Shown here in pieces: positions 1 to 11,433 of a DNA stretch of 64,000 nucleotides; the first letter of the stretch is position 1; each line of letters begins with the position of its first letter. The position numbers and the translations under genes are program-made. The notes beneath the pieces were generated by a model. That model was not told the origin of the DNA, made no database searches, and saw only the letters and a program-made list of their open reading frames with translations. Location of the stretch: positions 6,555,001 to 6,619,000 of the forward strand of contig NZ_ARVW01000001.1 in the NCBI RefSeq assembly GCF_000384315.1. Direction: 5' to 3'. This stretch comes from Amycolatopsis nigrescens CSC17Ta-90. GTDB lineage: Bacteria; Actinomycetota; Actinomycetes; Mycobacteriales; Pseudonocardiaceae.

Positions 1-222
1 TGGAACTACTGGTTGATGCCGGCGTCTGGTGATGCCTGCGCGTGTGAGTACTGGCCCTTTGGGGTCGTGGAAAGCGTGATGCGGGGTTGGTGGGTGTTGG
101 TGTTCATTGGCATGCTGTTGGGTCCTGAGGCAACACGCCTTGGGGTCATCTGATCCTTCGGAGTTGTTGTTTCGTGGGTGTGGTGTTTGAGAACTGTAGA
201 GTGGATGCGAGCATCTTTGTGG
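1..222 (+). other. 16S-23S rRNA internal spacer (partial) with boxA-like antitermination region
   Basis: This is the stretch directly upstream of the 23S rRNA. It carries the hallmarks of an actinobacterial rRNA spacer: TTGGGTCCTGAGGCAACACG near 117-137, and TGTTTGAGAACTGTAGAGTG followed by GCGAGCATCTTTGTGGTCAAG running into the 23S start. The TGTTTGAGAACT part resembles the boxA antiterminator found before 23S genes. No tRNA gene is visible in the part shown, and the 16S gene lies outside the window. Confidence 0.8.
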
Positions 223-3342
<3,120 letters not shown>

Positions 3343-3377
3343 CACAAACATGCTACGCATCCGCTCTACAGCTCTGA

Positions 3378-3424
3378 AACACCACACCACCCCGCAGCAA
3401 CTATGTGGGCGGGGTTGTGGTGTT
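3378..3424 (+). other. Hairpin in the 23S-5S spacer (rRNA processing stem)
   Basis: The left arm AACACCACACCACCCCGC (3378-3395) pairs with GCGGGGTTGTGGTGTT (3409-3424), with a two-base bulge and a 13-nt loop. It sits 7 nt before the 5S gene, where a processing stem for RNase cleavage of the rRNA precursor would be expected. That role is inferred from position. Confidence 0.6.
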
Positions 3425-3430
3425 GATAGA

Positions 3431-3548
3431 GTTACGGTGGTCATGGCGGCAGGGAAACGCCCGGTCCCATTCCGAACCCGGAAGCTAAGCCTGCCAGCGC
3501 CGATGGTACTGCACCCGAAGGGGTGTGGGAGAGTAGGACACCGCCGAA
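3431..3548 (+). rRNA. rrf: 5S ribosomal RNA
   Basis: An 118-nt 5S rRNA starting GTTACGGTGGTCATGGCGGC. It has the conserved CCCGGTCCCATTCCGAACCCG (near 3460-3480) and GGGTGTGGGAGAGTAGGACACC (near 3521-3542). It is the last gene of the rRNA operon and is followed by a terminator 10 nt downstream. Confidence 0.96.
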
Positions 3549-3557
3549 CACCCTTTC

Positions 3558-3604
3558 CGAAGGGCCCGCTAGGGTTGCCAGTTGGCTCCCTAGCGGGCCT
3601 TTCG
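3558..3604 (+). terminator. Strong rRNA operon terminator
   Basis: A perfect 12-bp G/C stem (3563-3574 with 3588-3599, GGCCCGCTAGGG / CCCTAGCGGGCC) extends by about five more pairs at its base, including one G-U. The loop is TTGCCAGTTGGCT, and the right arm ends in TTT. It lies just after the 5S gene and separates the rRNA operon from the gene at 3644. Confidence 0.9.
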
Positions 3605-3643
3605 TGCGTCTGAGGTATTTTTCATGGGTCAGTAGGAGGCCAG

Positions 3644-5206
3644 GTGTCCGAGTTCGGTCGGCGTAACTCAGAGGATGACGCCGAGTCCGCTCGCCCGCGT
3701 CGGGATTCCGGTCCCCGCGGCGACCGGCCGGACGGAGCACGTGGCGGCCAGCGCGGCTCGTCGCCGGATCGGCGGCAACCCCCCAAGGACCGCGGGGGCG
3801 CGGGCAGGCCGCGGCGCGACGACCGCGGCACCGGCCGGCCGGCCGGCGGCTCCGATCGTGGTGACAGAGGCGACCGGGGCCGTGGCGACTCGCCGCGTGC
3901 CGGCGGTGACCGCCAGGGCCCGCGCAAACCCTTCACCGGTGGCCAGGATCGCCGTGGCGGCGACCGGCAGGGCGCACCACGGGACGACCGGCGCTCCGGC
4001 TCGTCGCACGGCGGTTCGAAGGACAGGCCCGCCTGGAAGGACCGGGACAGCCGGGACAGTGCTGCCCGTCCGGATCGTGGCGCCCGCAGGGACGGCCCGC
4101 CGCGCGACGACCGGCGCGGTGCGCCCAGGGACGATCGGCGCGGTGCGCCCCGTGACGACAAACGCGGCGGCTCCTGGGGCGACAAGCGCGGTACGGCCGC
4201 GAGGAACGACCGTGGCAGCGGCGGTCCCCGCGACGATCGGCGTGGCACGCCGAGGGATGACCGGCGTGGCGGCCCGCGTGACGATCGTCGTGGCAGCGGG
4301 TCGAGCAGCGGGTCGAGCAGCGGGTCGAGCAATGGGCCGAGGGACGATCGCCGGAGTGCTCCCGGCGCCGACAAGCGCGGCGGGGATCGTTTCGAGCGGC
4401 GCACCGACGACCGCCGTCCGGAACGGACCGGCGGCGACCGGCGCGACTCCCGGCCTCCCCGCTTCGAGAGCCGCCCTGACCGTCCGGTGGACGACAAAAC
4501 GCTGGCCAGGGAACTGCTCGAAGCACCAGAGCTGCCGGAGGGCATCGAGTTCTCGGACCTGGACGCCGAGGCGCGCCAGGAACTGCGCACCCTGCCGAAG
4601 GCATTGGCCGAGACGGTCGGCAAGCACCTGGTCGCCGCGGGCGGCCTGATGGACGAGGACCCGGAAGCGGCGCTCGAGCACGCCAAGTACGCGAAGGCGA
4701 AGGCATCCAGGGTGCCGATCGTGCGCGAAGCCCTCGGACTGGTGGCCTACCACGCCGGCAACTGGGCGGAAGCCCTGTCCGAGCTGCGCGCGGTCCGGCG
4801 GATGACCAGGACCGACGCGCACGTGGCCATCATCGCGGACGCGGAACGCGCGCTCGGCCGTCCGGAACGCGCGCTGGACCTCGCCAAGGAGGTCAACACC
4901 GGCGCGCTGCCGAAGGACATCCAGATCGAGCTCCGGATCGTCGCCGCCGGTGCCCGCCGGGATCTCGGGCAGGTCGACGCCGCGGTGGTCTCCCTGCAGG
5001 GCGCGGATCTCGACGCGGCCAAGCGCGAGCCGTGGAGCGGCAGGCTGTTCTACGCCTACGCGGACAATCTGGCCGCCGCCGGCAGGCGCGAAGAGGCCGT
5101 CCAGTGGTTCCTGCACGCCGTCGAGGCCGACCAGGACGAGGAGACGGACGCCGCCGAACGCGTGGCCGAACTCGCCGAGGACGGCCCGGAAGACACCGAT
5201 GAGTGA
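3644..5206 (+). CDS. TPR-repeat protein with long Arg/Asp/Gly-rich disordered N-terminus
   Basis: 520 residues, GTG start, with AGGAGG 4 nt upstream. The C-terminal half (about 285-515) is helical and tetratricopeptide-like and matches the position of the Rv1691 protein of M. tuberculosis, directly before the HAD phosphatase. The N-terminal 280 residues are low complexity: repeated RDDRRG(A/T/G)PRDD units, GDRGDRGRGD and a GSSSGSSSGSS tract. From memory the mycobacterial protein is only about half as long, so the head looks like a lineage-specific addition. RGG/RD-rich tails often bind RNA or mediate condensation in other proteins; that is an inference here. The stop overlaps the next gene by 8 nt. 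The molecular function is unknown. Confidence 0.85.
   Translation: MSEFGRRNSEDDAESARPRRDSGPRGDRPDGARGGQRGSSPDRRQPPKDRGGAGRPRRDDRGTGRPAGGSDRGDRGDRGRGDSPRAGGDRQGPRKPFTGGQDRRGGDRQGAPRDDRRSGSSHGGSKDRPAWKDRDSRDSAARPDRGARRDGPPRDDRRGAPRDDRRGAPRDDKRGGSWGDKRGTAARNDRGSGGPRDDRRGTPRDDRRGGPRDDRRGSGSSSGSSSGSSNGPRDDRRSAPGADKRGGDRFERRTDDRRPERTGGDRRDSRPPRFESRPDRPVDDKTLARELLEAPELPEGIEFSDLDAEARQELRTLPKALAETVGKHLVAAGGLMDEDPEAALEHAKYAKAKASRVPIVREALGLVAYHAGNWAEALSELRAVRRMTRTDAHVAIIADAERALGRPERALDLAKEVNTGALPKDIQIELRIVAAGARRDLGQVDAAVVSLQGADLDAAKREPWSGRLFYAYADNLAAAGRREEAVQWFLHAVEADQDEETDAAERVAELAEDGPEDTDE
4295..4330 (+). repeat. Three perfect 12-bp tandem repeats inside the TPR-protein gene
   Basis: AGCGGGTCGAGC is repeated three times in frame and encodes a Gly/Ser linker. 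It sits within the longer degenerate array of RDDRRG-coding units (about 4100-4360), which suggests the disordered head grew by slippage or unequal exchange. Confidence 0.85.
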
Positions 5207-6203
5207 CTCGCTGCTGGACAGCTACGACGCACTGCTGCTCGACCTGGACGGCACGGTCTACCACGGCGTCAACGTGATCCCCGGTGCCGCCGAGGTGCTG
5301 GAGACGGCACGGGAGCGCGATGTCCCGGTCCGGTTCGTCACCAACAACGCCTCCAAGGCGCCGGTGGCAGTGGCCGAGCACCTGCGCGCGCTGGGCGTCG
5401 CCGGGGTGCCGAGTGAGGTGAACACCAGTGCGCAGGCCGCGGCCGGAGTGCTCCGGGACCGGGTCGCCGTCGGCGAGACGGTGCTCGTGGTCGGTACGGA
5501 CTCGCTGGCGGCCGAGGTCGCCGCGGTCGGCCTGAAACCGGTCCGCACCGTGCGCGCGGGCCGGGAAGGCATCGCCGCCGTGGTGCAGGGTCACTCGCCG
5601 GACACCGGCTGGGCCGACCTCGCGGAGGCCTGCCTGGCGATCCGGGCCGGTGCGCTGTGGGTGGCCTGCAACGCGGACGTCACGCTGCCGGCCGAGCGCG
5701 GCCTGCTGCCCGGCAACGGTGCCATGGTGGCGGCCCTGCGCGCCGCGACCGGTACCGAGCCGGCGGTGGCGGGCAAACCGCAGACTCCGCTGTTCGAGAC
5801 CGCCGCGGGATCGGCCGGTGCGAGCCGCCCGCTGGTCGTCGGCGACCGGCTGGACACCGATATCGCCGGCGCGGTGGCGGCCGGGATGGACGCGCTGGTG
5901 GTGCTCACCGGCGTGGCGACCCCGGCCACCCTGCTGGCCGCGGTTCCCGCCGAGCGGGCCCGCTACCTCGCCGCCGACCTGAGCGCGCTGACCGAGCCGG
6001 CCGAACTGCTCGCGATCGGGCCGCAGCCGGGCTGGCAGGTGCACGCCGAGGACGGTGCACTGGTGGCCACCGGTGACGGCGCCGCGGACGCCACGGCGTT
6101 GCTGCGGGTGCTCTGCGGGGTGGCATGGCAGACCGGCGTGACTACCGTCCGTGCGAGTGGCGATCACGCTGCTGCGGCATTGGTGGAGCTGGCCCTCACC
6201 TGA
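5199..6203 (+). CDS. HAD-family hydrolase (type IIA), likely glycerol-3-phosphate phosphatase
   Basis: 334 residues. The ATG at 5199 is chosen because it overlaps the upstream stop (ATGAGTGA) and places HAD motif I at once: LLLDLDGTVYHG (residues about 12-23, DxDGT). Motif II is TNNAS, motif III is the Lys in AGKPQTPLFE, and motif IV is VVGDRLDTDIAGA. This is the NagD/phosphoglycolate-phosphatase-like subfamily with a C2 cap. The M. tuberculosis gene in the same place, Rv1692, has been characterised as a D-glycerol-3-phosphate phosphatase in glycerophospholipid head-group recycling, and that role is transferred here by synteny. The substrate is not certain from sequence. Confidence 0.88.
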   Translation: MSDSLLDSYDALLLDLDGTVYHGVNVIPGAAEVLETARERDVPVRFVTNNASKAPVAVAEHLRALGVAGVPSEVNTSAQAAAGVLRDRVAVGETVLVVGTDSLAAEVAAVGLKPVRTVRAGREGIAAVVQGHSPDTGWADLAEACLAIRAGALWVACNADVTLPAERGLLPGNGAMVAALRAATGTEPAVAGKPQTPLFETAAGSAGASRPLVVGDRLDTDIAGAVAAGMDALVVLTGVATPATLLAAVPAERARYLAADLSALTEPAELLAIGPQPGWQVHAEDGALVATGDGAADATALLRVLCGVAWQTGVTTVRASGDHAAAALVELALT

Positions 6204-6241
6204 CTGCCACCCCATGGCCGCGGATCGGTTAGCGTTGGGGG

Positions 6242-6460
6242 GTGCAGGAGCAGAACGACCCCATGCCGCGACCGGTGCCCGGCCCCCCGCCCGGTGCCGA
6301 TCAGGCCCAGCCGCAGCGGACCGACCCCAGGGCCGGGATCGACGAGGCGGTGGCCGGCCTGGACGAGCTGGACCAACTGCCGCTCGCCGAGCACGTGGAG
6401 CGGTTCGACGCGGTGCACACGGAACTCACCGTGGCACTGTCCAGCATCGACAAGGTGTGA
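6242..6460 (+). CDS. Small conserved hypothetical protein (Rv1693-like)
   Basis: 72 residues. The N-terminal third is Pro/Gln-rich and the C-terminal part is acidic and helical (EAVAGLDELDQLPLAEHVERF, about 35-55). It occupies the position of the small Rv1693 gene between the phosphatase and tlyA, three bases before tlyA. TAGCGT at 6230-6235 ends 6 nt before the GTG, so the message may be leaderless. Its function is unknown. The conserved position suggests co-expression with tlyA. Confidence 0.75.
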   Translation: MQEQNDPMPRPVPGPPPGADQAQPQRTDPRAGIDEAVAGLDELDQLPLAEHVERFDAVHTELTVALSSIDKV

Positions 6461-6463
6461 ATC

Positions 6464-7288
6464 ATGCCCCGTAGGGCGCGTCTCGACGCCGAGTTGGTGC
6501 GGCGGGGCCTCGCCCGGTCCAGGGAACACGCGAGCACGCTGATCGGCGACGGCAAGGTGCTGGTGAACGGCATGGTGGCCGGTAAACCGGCGACCGGGGT
6601 GGAAGCCGGGGCGCCGATCCTGGTGCGCGAGGCGGACGATCCGAACTGGGCTTCGCGGGGGGCGCACAAGCTGCTCGGCGCGCTCGAAGTCTTCGGCCCC
6701 GCCGGTCTTTCGGTGACCGGGAAACGCTGCTTGGACGCGGGCGCCTCCACCGGCGGGTTCACCGATGTGCTGCTCCGCGCCGGCGCCGCCACCGTGTTCG
6801 CCGCGGACGTCGGACGCGGGCTGCTGGACTGGCGGCTGCGGACCGACGAGCGCGTGGTGGTGCTGGACAAGACCAACGTGCGCAACCTCGCCCCGGAGCG
6901 GCTCGGCGGCCCGGTCGACCTGGTGGTCGGGGACCTGTCGTTCATTTCGCTGCGCCTGGTGCTGCCCGCGCTGCTGGCCTGCTCGGCCGGTGGCGCGGAT
7001 CTGGTGCCGATGGTGAAACCGCAGTTCGAGGTTGGCAAGGAACGGCTCGGCAGCGGCGGGGTGGTGCGCGACCCGGAGCTGCGGGCCGCTGCCGTGCTGG
7101 AGGTGCTGGCGGCCGCGGCGGAGCTGGGGCTGGCCACCCGCGGTGTGGTCGCCAGCCCGCTGCCGGGACCGTCCGGCAATGTCGAATACTTCATCTGGTT
7201 GCGGCACGCGCCGGACGAGTCCACTGTGGACGGCGTGCAAGACGTCGAGGGACTCGTCCGAGCCGCGGTCGCGGAAGGGCCACAGTGA
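6464..7288 (+). CDS. tlyA: TlyA, 16S/23S rRNA (cytidine-2'-O)-methyltransferase
   Basis: 274 residues, the long type II form. An N-terminal S4 RNA-binding domain (residues about 1-60, LDAELVRRGLARSREHA) is followed by an FtsJ/RrmJ Rossmann methyltransferase domain with the SAM loop DAGASTGGFTDVLL. The expected catalytic set is visible: Lys in RGAHKL, Asp in VGDLSF, Lys in MVKPQFE and Glu in GNVEYFIWL. In mycobacteria TlyA methylates 16S C1409 and 23S C1920 (E. coli numbering), and its loss gives capreomycin resistance. The GTGA overlap with nadK implies translational coupling. Confidence 0.95.
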   Translation: MPRRARLDAELVRRGLARSREHASTLIGDGKVLVNGMVAGKPATGVEAGAPILVREADDPNWASRGAHKLLGALEVFGPAGLSVTGKRCLDAGASTGGFTDVLLRAGAATVFAADVGRGLLDWRLRTDERVVVLDKTNVRNLAPERLGGPVDLVVGDLSFISLRLVLPALLACSAGGADLVPMVKPQFEVGKERLGSGGVVRDPELRAAAVLEVLAAAAELGLATRGVVASPLPGPSGNVEYFIWLRHAPDESTVDGVQDVEGLVRAAVAEGPQ

Positions 7289-8202
7289 CCGGAAATCGTG
7301 AGGTGCTGCTCGTCGTGCACCCGGACCGGGATACCACCAGGGATGCCGCGCGAGCGGTGGCCGCGCGGTTCGAAAAGGCCGGCATCCGGCTGCGGGTGGT
7401 GGACGAAGAGGTGCGCGACCTGATCGAACCGGACGGGGGGATCGGCGCGCCGTGCGTGGTGGTGGCGCCGGAGGACAACCCGGCGGCCGGCACCGAGCTG
7501 GTGTTCGTGCTCGGCGGTGACGGCACCCTGCTGCGCGCGGCCGAACTGGCGAGGCCGGCCGGGGTGCCGGTGCTCGGGGTGAACCTCGGCCGGGTCGGCT
7601 TCCTCACCGAGGCCGATTCGGAGGCGCTCGACGACGCGGTGCACCGGGCGGTGGACGGGCACTACCAGGTCGAAGAGCGGATGACCATCGACGTGATGGT
7701 GACCGTGGACGGGTTCGAGGTGGCCCGCACCTGGGCGCTGAACGAAGCGAGCGTGGAGAAGAGCTCACGCGAGCGGATCCTGGACGCGCTGATCGAGGTG
7801 GACGGCAGGCCGGTCTCCTCGTTCGGCTGCGACGGGGTGCTCTGCGCGACCCCCACCGGCTCCACCGCCTACGCCTTCTCCGCCGGCGGGCCGATCATCT
7901 GGCCCGACGTGGAGGCGCTGCTGGTGGTGCCCAGCAACGCGCACGCGATGTTTTCCCGCCCGCTGGTGGTCTCCCGCAACTCGGTGATCACGGTCGGCAT
8001 CGACCCTGACGGCTCGTCCGCGGTGCTGACCTGCGACGGGTTGCGGCACATCGAGCTGCCAAAGGGCGCCAGGGTGCAGGTGGTGTGCGGCCGGGTGCCG
8101 GTGCGGCTGGTCCGGCTGTGGAACGGGCCGTTCACCGACCGGCTGGTGCACAAGTTCTCGCTGCCGGTGAAGAGCTGGCGGGAGCGGCACGCCAGGGAAT
8201 GA
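7285..8202 (+). CDS. nadK: NAD kinase
   Basis: 305 residues, GTG start overlapping the tlyA stop by 4 nt. It has the GGDGT phosphate-binding motif (77-81, VFVLGGDGTLLRAAE), NLGRVGFLTE, and the second conserved block TPTGSTAYAFSAGGPI. It phosphorylates NAD to NADP in the cytoplasm. The order tlyA-nadK-recN is the same as in mycobacteria (Rv1694-1696). Length and motifs are those of the family, with nothing missing. Confidence 0.97.
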   Translation: MTGNREVLLVVHPDRDTTRDAARAVAARFEKAGIRLRVVDEEVRDLIEPDGGIGAPCVVVAPEDNPAAGTELVFVLGGDGTLLRAAELARPAGVPVLGVNLGRVGFLTEADSEALDDAVHRAVDGHYQVEERMTIDVMVTVDGFEVARTWALNEASVEKSSRERILDALIEVDGRPVSSFGCDGVLCATPTGSTAYAFSAGGPIIWPDVEALLVVPSNAHAMFSRPLVVSRNSVITVGIDPDGSSAVLTCDGLRHIELPKGARVQVVCGRVPVRLVRLWNGPFTDRLVHKFSLPVKSWRERHARE

Positions 8203-8294
8203 CCGGTCCTTTTGCCTCTGGACGGCGAAGGTAATGGACTGTTCATCGCGATACGGGCAGCGGAAGGTCGGGGTGGACCGCTACGGTTGGCGTC

Positions 8295-10121
8295 GTGCTG
8301 GCCGAGATGCGTATTCAGGGCCTTGGCGTGATCGAGGACGCCCTGCTCGAGTTGCACCCGGGATTCACGGTGGTCACCGGGGAGACCGGCGCCGGTAAGA
8401 CGATGGTGGTCAGCGGCCTGCATCTGCTCTCGGGTGGCCGCTCGGAGGCGTCCAAGGTGCGCACCGGCTCCGGCAAGGCGGTGGTCGAGGGCCGGTTCGA
8501 ACGGGTGGGCGCCGAGCAGGCGATCCGGATCATCGGGGACTCCGGCGCGGACATCGACGAGGACGGCAGCGTGATCGCGCTGCGTTCGGTCGGCTCCGAC
8601 GGCCGGTCGCGGGCGCACCTCGGCGGCCGTTCGGTGCCGGTGGGCGTGCTCGGCGAGCTCGCCGAGCAGCTGCTGGCCGTGCACGGCCAGAACGATCAGC
8701 TCCGGCTGCTGCGCCCGGCCGAGCAGCGGGCGGTGATCGACCGGTTCGCCGGGGACGCGGTGGCCGAGCCGCTGGCCGAGTACCACGCCGTCCGCGAACA
8801 GTGGCTGCGGGTGGTGGCCGAGCTGGCCGAGCGCTCCAGCCGCTCGCGGGAACTGGCCCAGCAGGCCGATCTGCTGCGGCACGGTCTGGACGAGATCGCC
8901 GCGGTGGACCCGAAACCGGGTGAGGACACCGAACTTGCCGAGCAGGTCAACCGGCTGGCCGCGGTGGACGAGCTGCGGGCCGCGGCCACCGGCGCGCAGG
9001 CCGCGGTGTCCGGTGGCGCGGACGCCGACCCGGACCTGCCCGGCGCGCTCGGCCTTGTCGGCGAGGCGCAGCGGCGGCTGGCCGGTGCCGAGGACGCCGT
9101 GCTGCGCGAGCTGGCGCCCCGGCTGGTCGAGGCATCGGTACTGCTCTCCGACGTCGGTGCCGAGCTCGGTCACTACCTGGACGCGCTGGACGCCGATCCG
9201 GAGCGGCTGGAGCAGGTGCTCGCCAGGCAGTCCGACCTCAAGAAGCTGACCAGGAAGTACGCGGCCGATGTGGACGGGGTGCTCGCCTGGGCGGAGGACG
9301 CCGGCACCCGTCTCTCCACAATGGACACTTCGGAGGAGGCGCTGGCCGCGCTCGCCGCGCAGCGGGACGAGCTGGCCACCCGGCTGGCCGGGCACGCGGC
9401 CGTGCTGTCCAAGGCCAGGACGGCCGCGGCGAGCGAGTTGGCGGGAGAGATCACCGCGGAGCTGTCCGGGCTGGCGATGGGCCAGGCCGAGATCGAGGTG
9501 ACCGTCCGCCAGCGCCGCGCGGAGGAGTCCGATCCGCACGCGCTGTTGGTCGACGGTGCGCTGGCACATGCCGGCCCGGAAGGCGTGGACGACGTCGAAC
9601 TGCTGCTGCGCGCGCACGGCGGCGCGCCCGCGCTGCCGGTGCACAAGGCGGCCTCCGGCGGTGAGCTGTCCAGGGTGATGCTGGCCATCGAGGTGGTGCT
9701 GGCGCACGCGGACACCGTGCAGACCCTGGTGTTCGACGAGGTCGACGCCGGGGTCGGCGGCAGGGCCGCGGTGGAGATCGGCAGGCGGCTGTCCAGGCTC
9801 GCCCGCAGCCACCAGGTACTGGTGGTCACCCACCTGCCCCAGGTCGCCGCCTTCGCGGACCGGCACCTGGTGGTGGACAAGGGCACCGCGCAGGGCATCA
9901 CCCGCAGCGGGGTGCGCGTGCTCGAGCAGTCCGAGCGGGTGCTGGAGCTGGCCAGGATGCTGGCCGGAATGGACGGTACCGAGACCGGCCGGGCCCATGC
10001 CGAGGAGCTGCTCGCCGTGGCGGAGACCGACAAGGCGGCCGCCACCCCGAAAAAACGGTCCGGAGCTGCGCGCGCGACGAAGAAGAAGGGTGGCGCGAGA
10101 GCGTCCGGGCGGGTCAGCTGA
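8295..10121 (+). CDS. recN: DNA repair protein RecN
   Basis: 608 residues, an SMC-like ATPase acting in double-strand break repair. Walker A is GETGAGKT (about 31-38). A coiled-coil arm fills roughly 150-360. The ABC signature is in KAASGGELSRVMLAIE, Walker B is LVFDEVDAGVGG, and the H-loop is VVTHLPQVAAFAD. The C-terminal tail is Lys/Ala-rich (about 580-608). The GTG at 8295 is favoured because TACGGT (8282-8287) ends 7 nt before it, which fits a leaderless transcript and would start a new unit after nadK. An in-frame ATG lies 12 nt further in. Confidence 0.96.
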   Translation: MLAEMRIQGLGVIEDALLELHPGFTVVTGETGAGKTMVVSGLHLLSGGRSEASKVRTGSGKAVVEGRFERVGAEQAIRIIGDSGADIDEDGSVIALRSVGSDGRSRAHLGGRSVPVGVLGELAEQLLAVHGQNDQLRLLRPAEQRAVIDRFAGDAVAEPLAEYHAVREQWLRVVAELAERSSRSRELAQQADLLRHGLDEIAAVDPKPGEDTELAEQVNRLAAVDELRAAATGAQAAVSGGADADPDLPGALGLVGEAQRRLAGAEDAVLRELAPRLVEASVLLSDVGAELGHYLDALDADPERLEQVLARQSDLKKLTRKYAADVDGVLAWAEDAGTRLSTMDTSEEALAALAAQRDELATRLAGHAAVLSKARTAAASELAGEITAELSGLAMGQAEIEVTVRQRRAEESDPHALLVDGALAHAGPEGVDDVELLLRAHGGAPALPVHKAASGGELSRVMLAIEVVLAHADTVQTLVFDEVDAGVGGRAAVEIGRRLSRLARSHQVLVVTHLPQVAAFADRHLVVDKGTAQGITRSGVRVLEQSERVLELARMLAGMDGTETGRAHAEELLAVAETDKAAATPKKRSGAARATKKKGGARASGRVS

Positions 10122-10248
10122 CCCGCCCGAACCACACCTTCGAGTGAGCTTGTCCGCCTAGCAGCTTTGTCCGGGCACGACAAGAGGTAAGCCGTCCCTT
10201 CGGCGTGGCGGACGCATCAACAGGTGTCCATTTGTCACCATCAGTGCC

Positions 10249-11433
10249 ATGAAGCTCACCGGCCTGCTCACGAAGAACAACGAAGCCCTCCCGGGTATCA
10301 CCGGGGTGGCCAGGGTTGATCGCCGCACCCGGGAGCTGCTGCGCCGGATCGGGCCCGGTGACGTCGTCGTGCTCGACCAGCTCGACCTCGACCGGACCAC
10401 CGCGGACGCGCTGGTCGCCGCCGAGGTCGCCGGTGTGGTCAACGCGTCCCCGTCGATTTCCGGGCGGTTTCCCAACCTGGGGCCGGAAATCCTGCTCGGC
10501 GCGGACATCCCGCTGATCGACGGGGTCGGCGGCGACGTCCTGCGCGGCATCAAGGACGGCAGCAAGGTCCGGTTGCACGAGGGCGGGATCTACCTCGGTG
10601 AGCGCCAGGTCGCCTCGGGCACGGTGCAGACGCGGGAGAGCGTCGCGGACCAGATGATCGAGGCCAAGGCCGGGATGTCCAGCCAGCTGGAGGCGTTCTC
10701 CGCGAACACCATCGAGTTCCTCCGCCGCGAGCGCACGCTGATCCTGGACGGGGTCGGCGTGCCCGAGGTGCGGGTGCAGCTCAAGGACCGGCACGTGCTG
10801 GTGGTCGCCCCCGGCAAGGGGCACGTGCACGATCTGAAGCAGCTCAAGAAGTACATCGCCGAGCACCGGCCGGTGCTGGTCGGGGTGGACGCCGGCGCGG
10901 ACTCGCTGCGGGCGATGGGCTACCGGCCGGACATCATCGTGGGCGACCCGCTCGGCATCGACGCGGACACGCTCAAGAGCGGCGGTGAGGTGGTGGTGCC
11001 GGCGCAGCCGGACGGGCACGCGCCGGGCGTCGGCCGCATCCAGGACCTCGGCATCGGCGCGGTCACCTTCCCGGCATCGGGCAACTCGGAGGACCTCGCG
11101 CTGCTGCTGGCCGACGCGCACCAGGCGAGCCTGGTGGTGACCGTCGGGTTCCAGGCCACCCTGCGCGAGTTCCTCGACCACGGCCGGTCCGGCTCCAACC
11201 CGTCCACCTTCCTCACCAGGCTGAAGCTGGGCACCAAGCTGGTGGACGGCAAGGCGGTCGCGACCCTGCACCGCAGCCGGGTGTCGGTCGGCTCGATCGT
11301 GCTGCTGGTGGTGGCCGCGATCGTGGTCGTGGTGGCCGCGCTGCTGGTCTCCGACGTCGGCGACGTCTACCTCGACTGGGCCGGGGACACCTGGAATTCG
11401 TTCGCAAGCTGGGTCAAGGGGCTCTTCACGTGA
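10249..11433 (+). CDS. steA: SteA, cytokinetic-ring / cell-separation protein
   Basis: 394 residues, equivalent in position to Rv1697. Residues 1-330 form a cytoplasmic region with a thiamin-pyrophosphokinase-like fold (for example GVDAGADSLRAMGYRPDIIVGDPLG). One membrane segment follows near 345-367 (SIVLLVVAAIVVVVAALLV), then a short tail. In Corynebacterium glutamicum SteA and SteB form a membrane complex needed for daughter-cell separation that acts with the RipA hydrolase; that function is transferred by family and synteny. CACCAT at 10236-10241 lies 7 nt before the ATG. The stop overlaps steB by 4 nt (GTGA). Confidence 0.92.
   Translation: MKLTGLLTKNNEALPGITGVARVDRRTRELLRRIGPGDVVVLDQLDLDRTTADALVAAEVAGVVNASPSISGRFPNLGPEILLGADIPLIDGVGGDVLRGIKDGSKVRLHEGGIYLGERQVASGTVQTRESVADQMIEAKAGMSSQLEAFSANTIEFLRRERTLILDGVGVPEVRVQLKDRHVLVVAPGKGHVHDLKQLKKYIAEHRPVLVGVDAGADSLRAMGYRPDIIVGDPLGIDADTLKSGGEVVVPAQPDGHAPGVGRIQDLGIGAVTFPASGNSEDLALLLADAHQASLVVTVGFQATLREFLDHGRSGSNPSTFLTRLKLGTKLVDGKAVATLHRSRVSVGSIVLLVVAAIVVVVAALLVSDVGDVYLDWAGDTWNSFASWVKGLFT

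Noticed and set aside
1..222. Possible tRNA in the rRNA spacer
   Set aside because: No cloverleaf with a T-loop GTTCGAATC-type motif could be found in the part visible.
4080..4360. CRISPR-like array in the TPR-protein gene
   Set aside because: The repeats are coding, in frame, degenerate and without unique spacers of constant length.
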